In this document: piece by piece, positions 60,265-64,000 of the stretch | Layout: each line of letters begins with the position of its first letter | Position numbering within the stretch: the first letter of the stretch is position 1 | Assembly (NCBI GenBank): GCA_904063045.1 | Contig: CAJFCJ010000007.1 | Coordinates: 4,099,404 to 4,163,403, forward strand | Direction of reading: 5' to 3' | Origin: Dimorphilus gyrociliatus | Taxonomy: Eukaryota > Annelida > Polychaeta > Dinophilidae | DNA: 64,000 nucleotides | The notes under the pieces: generated by a model | The model's database searches: none | What the model was told of the DNA's origin: nothing | The model's input: only the letters and a program-made list of their open reading frames with translations | Position numbers and translations under genes: made by a program

Positions 60265-63200
60265 CTAATCAGAACTGGAAACTCTTCTACGACGTCGAGG
60301 GGGCCCGTCATGCCTTGACTTTGCATCATTGTCGTATATATCTTTCCGCCTCCTTTGTCTATCATCTTCTTCTCTATCTCGTCTTTTTTGTTCCCTGTCT
60401 TCTTTTTCCTTTTTTCTATTTTCATCTCTTATTCGTGCTCCTTCATCTGATAACGGCAACCAATATATTGATGGGCTTGCTTCTGTTTTGTGGAATAAAT
60501 CGTCAAGTAATTTGGCGGGGGCGTCGGCTGGTTTTTCTACTCTTTCCTCTCTTTGTTGCCTTCTCGGAGAAGATCTTCTTCTTGGCGATCTTGATCTATT
60601 GTGCCCTCTTTCTACTCTTCTTGGTCCCTGTGGTGAAGGTGAATGTCTCAGTTTTCCCCGATCCCATTCCCGAACATGCTCCCTTCTCCCTCGTTCCCTG
60701 TTTTCCTTCTCAAAGCCTCGATCTCTTTCCTTGTTTCTGTCTCTGTCGCGTTCCTCCGCATCTTTTGAAGTCCATCGCTTTGGCGGATTTTCTTCTTCAG
60801 GTTTTTCTGATCTAGATATTTCTTCATCTGCCCTCCCTTTAGCAATGTCCATTGTTTTTGCTATATCAGGCTTATCAGATAATAAATGTCGATATATATC
60901 CTCTTCCGTAGCAAAATCCACAGTCAAAAGTTTTGGATTAGATGACGGCCACCTCGAATTATGTAATGAATCTCGTGTTTCCACGGCTAATTCTTGTGTT
61001 TCATACATTGAATAACAGTGAGTTTTTATATTATCAATCCAAAAGTACTCATCAATAATTGGGCCATGACGACTCAAGATATTTTTTAATTGACTGACAG
61101 TGAAAGGGCGGACCAAATTTCTCACAAGAAGTACACGAGATGTCGGATGTCTTGCGGGTGACGGAGACTTTTCTTTTATAGGCTTAAGTGAGTCATCTAT
61201 ATCTAGTTTTGATGATTGTCTCGTAGTAGAAACAATTCGTTTTTTTGATGCACTCTCAGAGCTTGGTGGAGAAATAGGTTTACGCTTTGTTGTTATTTGT
61301 GGATGGTCTCCATCTTTTTTAAATTCAACAACTCTTGCGTCATTTCTTGATTCCAAAACACCATCAGAAGTGTCTGAACCAACTTCCATGGATATTTCAT
61401 TACTTTCATCAAGGTCAAAGTCATCGGTTCTTTTGACATCCTAAATAAAAATAATCTAGCGTTAGCTATTGATAACTACTATTTCATTTTGTACCTGAAC
61501 AATGGTTCTCGTTATATCATCGATAGAAGTCAATACTTTGTGTTGCTCTCCGTCACTATCTTCAGTAGTGATTTTGCTATGTGAGGGCTGAGGTTTTATG
61601 TGTCCAAACATTTCTTTTATAGAACTAGATGTGATTCTTTTCGGGAGTTCTATAATAGGAAAAAAAAATAGAGAATATAAAATCTTGCCAAAGAATAAAA
61701 TAGTAAAACTGTAAACTATTGGAAAATTTTTTTTACGTTTTCTCTGATTCAGTTCCCTTTCCTCGCGTTTTGTCTTCGTTTGTGAGATATCAATAATTCT
61801 TTCCTGTGAAATAATAGATTGTATAAGCAACAATTCAAGACATTTTCTTAATTTTAGCAAGTACAATACTTTATGACCTATGTCAATCAATTATCGTACT
61901 TACAATTCCTATAGAATCTAAATAGATGACTGTTCGTTAGAGTTCAATCAGTCAGTTATATTTAAAAACATATTTAGCATAACTAAGACGAAAAAACCTT
62001 CGTATTTGCTGCCACATATGTTCTCCCAGTCTCCCATCATTTTACAAGCTTACAATAACATGCCAATTTCCCTACTGTTAAGTTCCGTCAGACACTTAAT
62101 TGAATCGTTGACTTTTTATCAGCTTATTTCATTTCTCTTCATTCATTTAAGATATATTTTAGAACCCCATAGATCTCTTCTATCTTCTTTTTTTCTTTTA
62201 AGAGTTAGGCATTGTTCACATCGATCTAACTTCAAGTTAGCCATAATAACCACTTAATAATATAACTTTTTTCTTTTAAATTTTCAATTAGGGCTTTTCG
62301 TCTTCTCCTTTTTGTTTATGTTTGGGGTTAAAATTTGTTTAAATTTTATCAAAAGTCCATAATCTTCTCAACCAGTGTCTCCATTCGCAAGAAAATTTCT
62401 TATTTTTATTTTCAAGTCGAAACCAAACAAAACCAATACACCATATCATTTTTGCTTAAATTTTTCACATCAATTTACGCATCGTCTTCGATTTCTTCTT
62501 ATTTTTCTCTAAATTCTTCAGGGATGCCAATATCCAATTTCTTTTCACCAAACTAACCATACACATGTAATACTCTGGTATTAATGATCTTTACAACTTC
62601 TACAGTTAGAATTTTGCTGTTGTGCTGAGAATCAGGAAACACTTTATGTCTGACAACTATCCATGTAAGCAGCCAGTTCTATTTACCACTACGACCTTAA
62701 ATCCTAGAGCTAATTGGTTTTGAACACTCACCTGGAATTTTTCCTCGTTTATGTCATCCTGAGGATCTTGTCTTTTGTCTTCCTCACTTTCATTACTAAC
62801 ATTCTATGAAGTAAACAATATGGTATAAAGAGAACTTGAAATATATTTCTTAGAACAAACCCCTTGTCTTTCAGCAGTTGATTCAGATTTTGAGTCACTT
62901 TCTCCCTCTGACGATGAACTCGATGATGTAACATTTTCAGTATTGGATTGTCTACCGCCTTGTAGGTCGCGAACTGCAGGCTCATCAAGTTTAGGCACAA
63001 CTGAATTTTAAAAATGACATAAAAAAACACCCATTGAACATTTGAACACTCACCTTTTCCTTGTTTTGATTTTTCCTGTTCTAATTTTTTCATTTCTCCT
63101 TCCTTCTCCTTAAGTATTCTCTCTTCTTTTTCTTTGCGAATTCTCTCTTCCTCTTTTTCTTTGCGAATTCTCTCTTCCTCTTTTTCTTTGCGAATTCTCT

Positions 63201-64000
63201 CTTCTTCTTTTTCTTTGCGAATCCTCTCTTCTTCTTTTTCTTTGCGAATCCTCTCTTCTTCTTTTTCTTTGCGAATCCTCTCTTCTTCTTCTTCTTTACG
63301 AATCATCTCTTCTTCTTTCTCTTTGCGAATTCTCTCTTCTTTTTCTTTGCGAATTCTCTCTTTTTCTTTCTCTTTGCGAATCCTCTCTTCTTCTTTCTCT
63401 TTTCGCATTTTCTCTTCTTCTTTCTCTTTTCGCATTTTCTCTTCTTCTTTCTCTTTTCGCATTCTCTCTTCTTCTTTCTCTTTTCGCATTTTCTCTTCTT
63501 CTTTCTCTTTTCGCATTCTCTCTTCTTCTTTCTCTTTTCGTATCCTCTCTTCTTCCTTCTCTTTGCGAATTCTCTCCTCCTCCTTCTCTTTGCGAATTTT
63601 CTCCTCCTCCTTCTCTTTGCGAATTCTCTCTTCTTCCTTCTCTTTGCGAATTCTCTCTTCTTCCTTCTCTTTGCGAATTCTCTCTTCTTCCATAAGTAAC
63701 CGATCTTCTTCTTCTTCTTTCAACCTTCGAGCGTCTTCTATCTCTTTTCTAGCTGCTTCCTCTCGCAGCCGTTTTTCTTCTTTCTCTTTTAGTTTCTTAT
63801 CTTTTTTTTTCTCTTTTGCTGATTTCTGTATTTCTTCCTTTTCATTGTCCTGATCACTCTGCTGAATCTCTTCTCTAGACTCCCCCATTGATGTATTTCC
63901 TACTGCTGAGAGAAATATGTCAGTTTATAATCAAAATATATATTTAAAAAGTTACATTTTTCCTCATCTGAAGAAGTTTGTTCAGGCTGAATTTTTCTCT
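60265..64000 (-). CDS. ACIN1: Acinus (EJC/ASAP-complex RNA-binding protein), 5' end missing
   Basis: Component of the ASAP complex with RNPS1 and SAP18 at the exon junction complex; also linked to apoptotic chromatin condensation. The C-terminal exon (about 61440-60265) carries the RRM-like domain SRVLLVRNLVRPFTVSQLKN to DFATEEDIYRHL, an RD/RS-rich region, then the RNPS1-SAP18-binding motif LLDDLFHKTEASPSIYWLPL and an RRRR end. Upstream exons, 5' to 3': 64000-63956 (partial, QPEQTSSDEEK), 63902-63054 (9-residue repeats), about 63000-62862, 62804-62731, 61803 to about 61738, about 61650-61495. Phases agree at each junction I checked. The SAP domain expected at the N-terminus lies beyond the right edge. 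One 930-bp intron (61804-62730) is unusual for this window. Confidence 0.87.
61804..62730 (-). other. Long Acinus intron
   Basis: About 930 bp between an exon ending EEKFQ and one starting ERIIDISQ, which join in phase without anything in between. The plus strand is rich in C and T. A donor-like site (GGAATTGTAAGT on the minus strand, near 61900) hints at an alternative exon; no conserved coding sequence is visible. Confidence 0.35.
63100..63695. repeat. 27-bp coding tandem repeat in Acinus
   Basis: About 22 copies of a 27-bp unit encoding RIRKEKEEE on the minus strand, with variants KM, RM and MI at the first positions and two 24-bp copies lacking one Glu codon (near 63110-63140 and 63340). 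The outer copies, such as those at 63590-63690, are close to identical at the DNA level. Expected to form a single long charged helix. Confidence 0.9.

Noticed and set aside
60329-61015. Plus-strand frame of 228 codons, Ser/Leu-rich
   Set aside because: Antisense of the RD-rich and RRM part of Acinus; no family resemblance and no splice context.
62006-62556. Two plus-strand frames inside the long Acinus intron, possible nested gene
   Set aside because: Composition is that of pyrimidine-rich intron sequence (Ser, Leu, Phe, Ile), with no domain, no start context and no splice signals.
63134-63853. Long plus-strand frame rich in Ser, Phe, Arg and Leu opposite the Acinus repeat
   Set aside because: It is the antisense of a Glu/Lys/Arg-rich 27-bp coding repeat; the repeat excludes stops on both strands. 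The minus-strand reading joins in phase with flanking exons of a recognised family.
1-64000. CRISPR arrays, insertion sequences, tRNA and rRNA genes, phage or bacterial operons
   Set aside because: No spaced direct repeats, transposase frames, tRNA cloverleaf cores or polycistronic bacterial layout were seen. The genes are spliced and animal in type; the one bacterial-sounding family (universal stress protein) is spliced and known from many invertebrates, so recent transfer is not supported.

Overview
The window is nuclear DNA of an animal with a small, AT-rich genome. Evidence: spliced genes with GT-AG introns mostly of 45-70 bp, intergenic gaps often under 1 kb, and animal-specific proteins (thrombospondin, multi-Tudor protein, DSTYK, PAXIP1, CHIP, ARHGEF10, Acinus, riboflavin transporter, LRRC45). 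The set fits an invertebrate, most likely a compact-genome spiralian such as a miniaturised annelid; that placement is inference from gene content and gene density, not from a search. There is no sign of bacterial, plasmid or phage organisation.

Layout. 1-3.8 kb: 5' part of a mitochondrial uncoupling-protein carrier (-) and a RAD54B-type recombination translocase (-) whose last helicase exons are not where expected. 4.9-10 kb: seven-Tudor protein (+). 10.5-14.8 kb: DSTYK kinase (-). 15.5-16.6 kb: STUB1/CHIP (+). 17-18.8 kb: calpain-15-like protease (-). About 19.1-19.8 kb: coding-like exons of an unrecognised gene (-). 20.2-22.2 kb: ankyrin-repeat plus C2 protein (+). 23.2-26.4 kb: PAXIP1/PTIP (+). 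26.5-28.4 kb: LRRC45 (-). 29.1-34.6 kb: COMP/TSP5-type thrombospondin with 19 EGF-like repeats (+). 35-40.5 kb: ARHGEF10-type Rho GEF (-). 41.5-42.5 kb: unrecognised Gly/Pro-rich protein (+). 42.8-43.5 kb: Ly6/uPAR protein (-). 43.8-45.4 kb: LUC7L (+). 45.8-46.8 kb: PHYH (+). 47.3-48.6 kb: SLC52A riboflavin transporter (-). 49.4-50.8 kb: PABPN1 (-). 51.3-52.1 kb: SNIP1 (+). 53.1-53.7 kb: universal stress protein (+). 54-55 kb: DPH7 (-). 55.2-56.2 kb: NAF1 (+). 56.2-57.7 kb: secernin (-). 58-59.4 kb: CDC37 (+). 60.3-64 kb: Acinus (-), running off the right edge.

Genes are packed as divergent pairs sharing short promoters (DPH7/NAF1 about 150 bp; SCRN/CDC37 about 300 bp; PABPN1/SNIP1 about 460 bp) and convergent pairs with abutting ends (NAF1/SCRN 12 bp apart). 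Several act in related processes: RNA processing (LUC7L, PABPN1, SNIP1, Acinus, NAF1), genome maintenance (RAD54B, PAXIP1), HSP90 clients and protein quality control (CDC37, CHIP). Nothing suggests operon-style co-function; this looks like an ordinary euchromatic segment.

The most unusual items are the large EGF expansion in the thrombospondin, the RAD54B gene lacking its helicase C-terminal exons next to a carrier gene, the ankyrin-C2 architecture, the 27-bp repeat in Acinus, and cryptic exons at 19.1-19.8 kb. Splice sites were placed by eye from GT/AG signals, reading phase and remembered family sequences; where coding lengths summed to whole codons this is stated.
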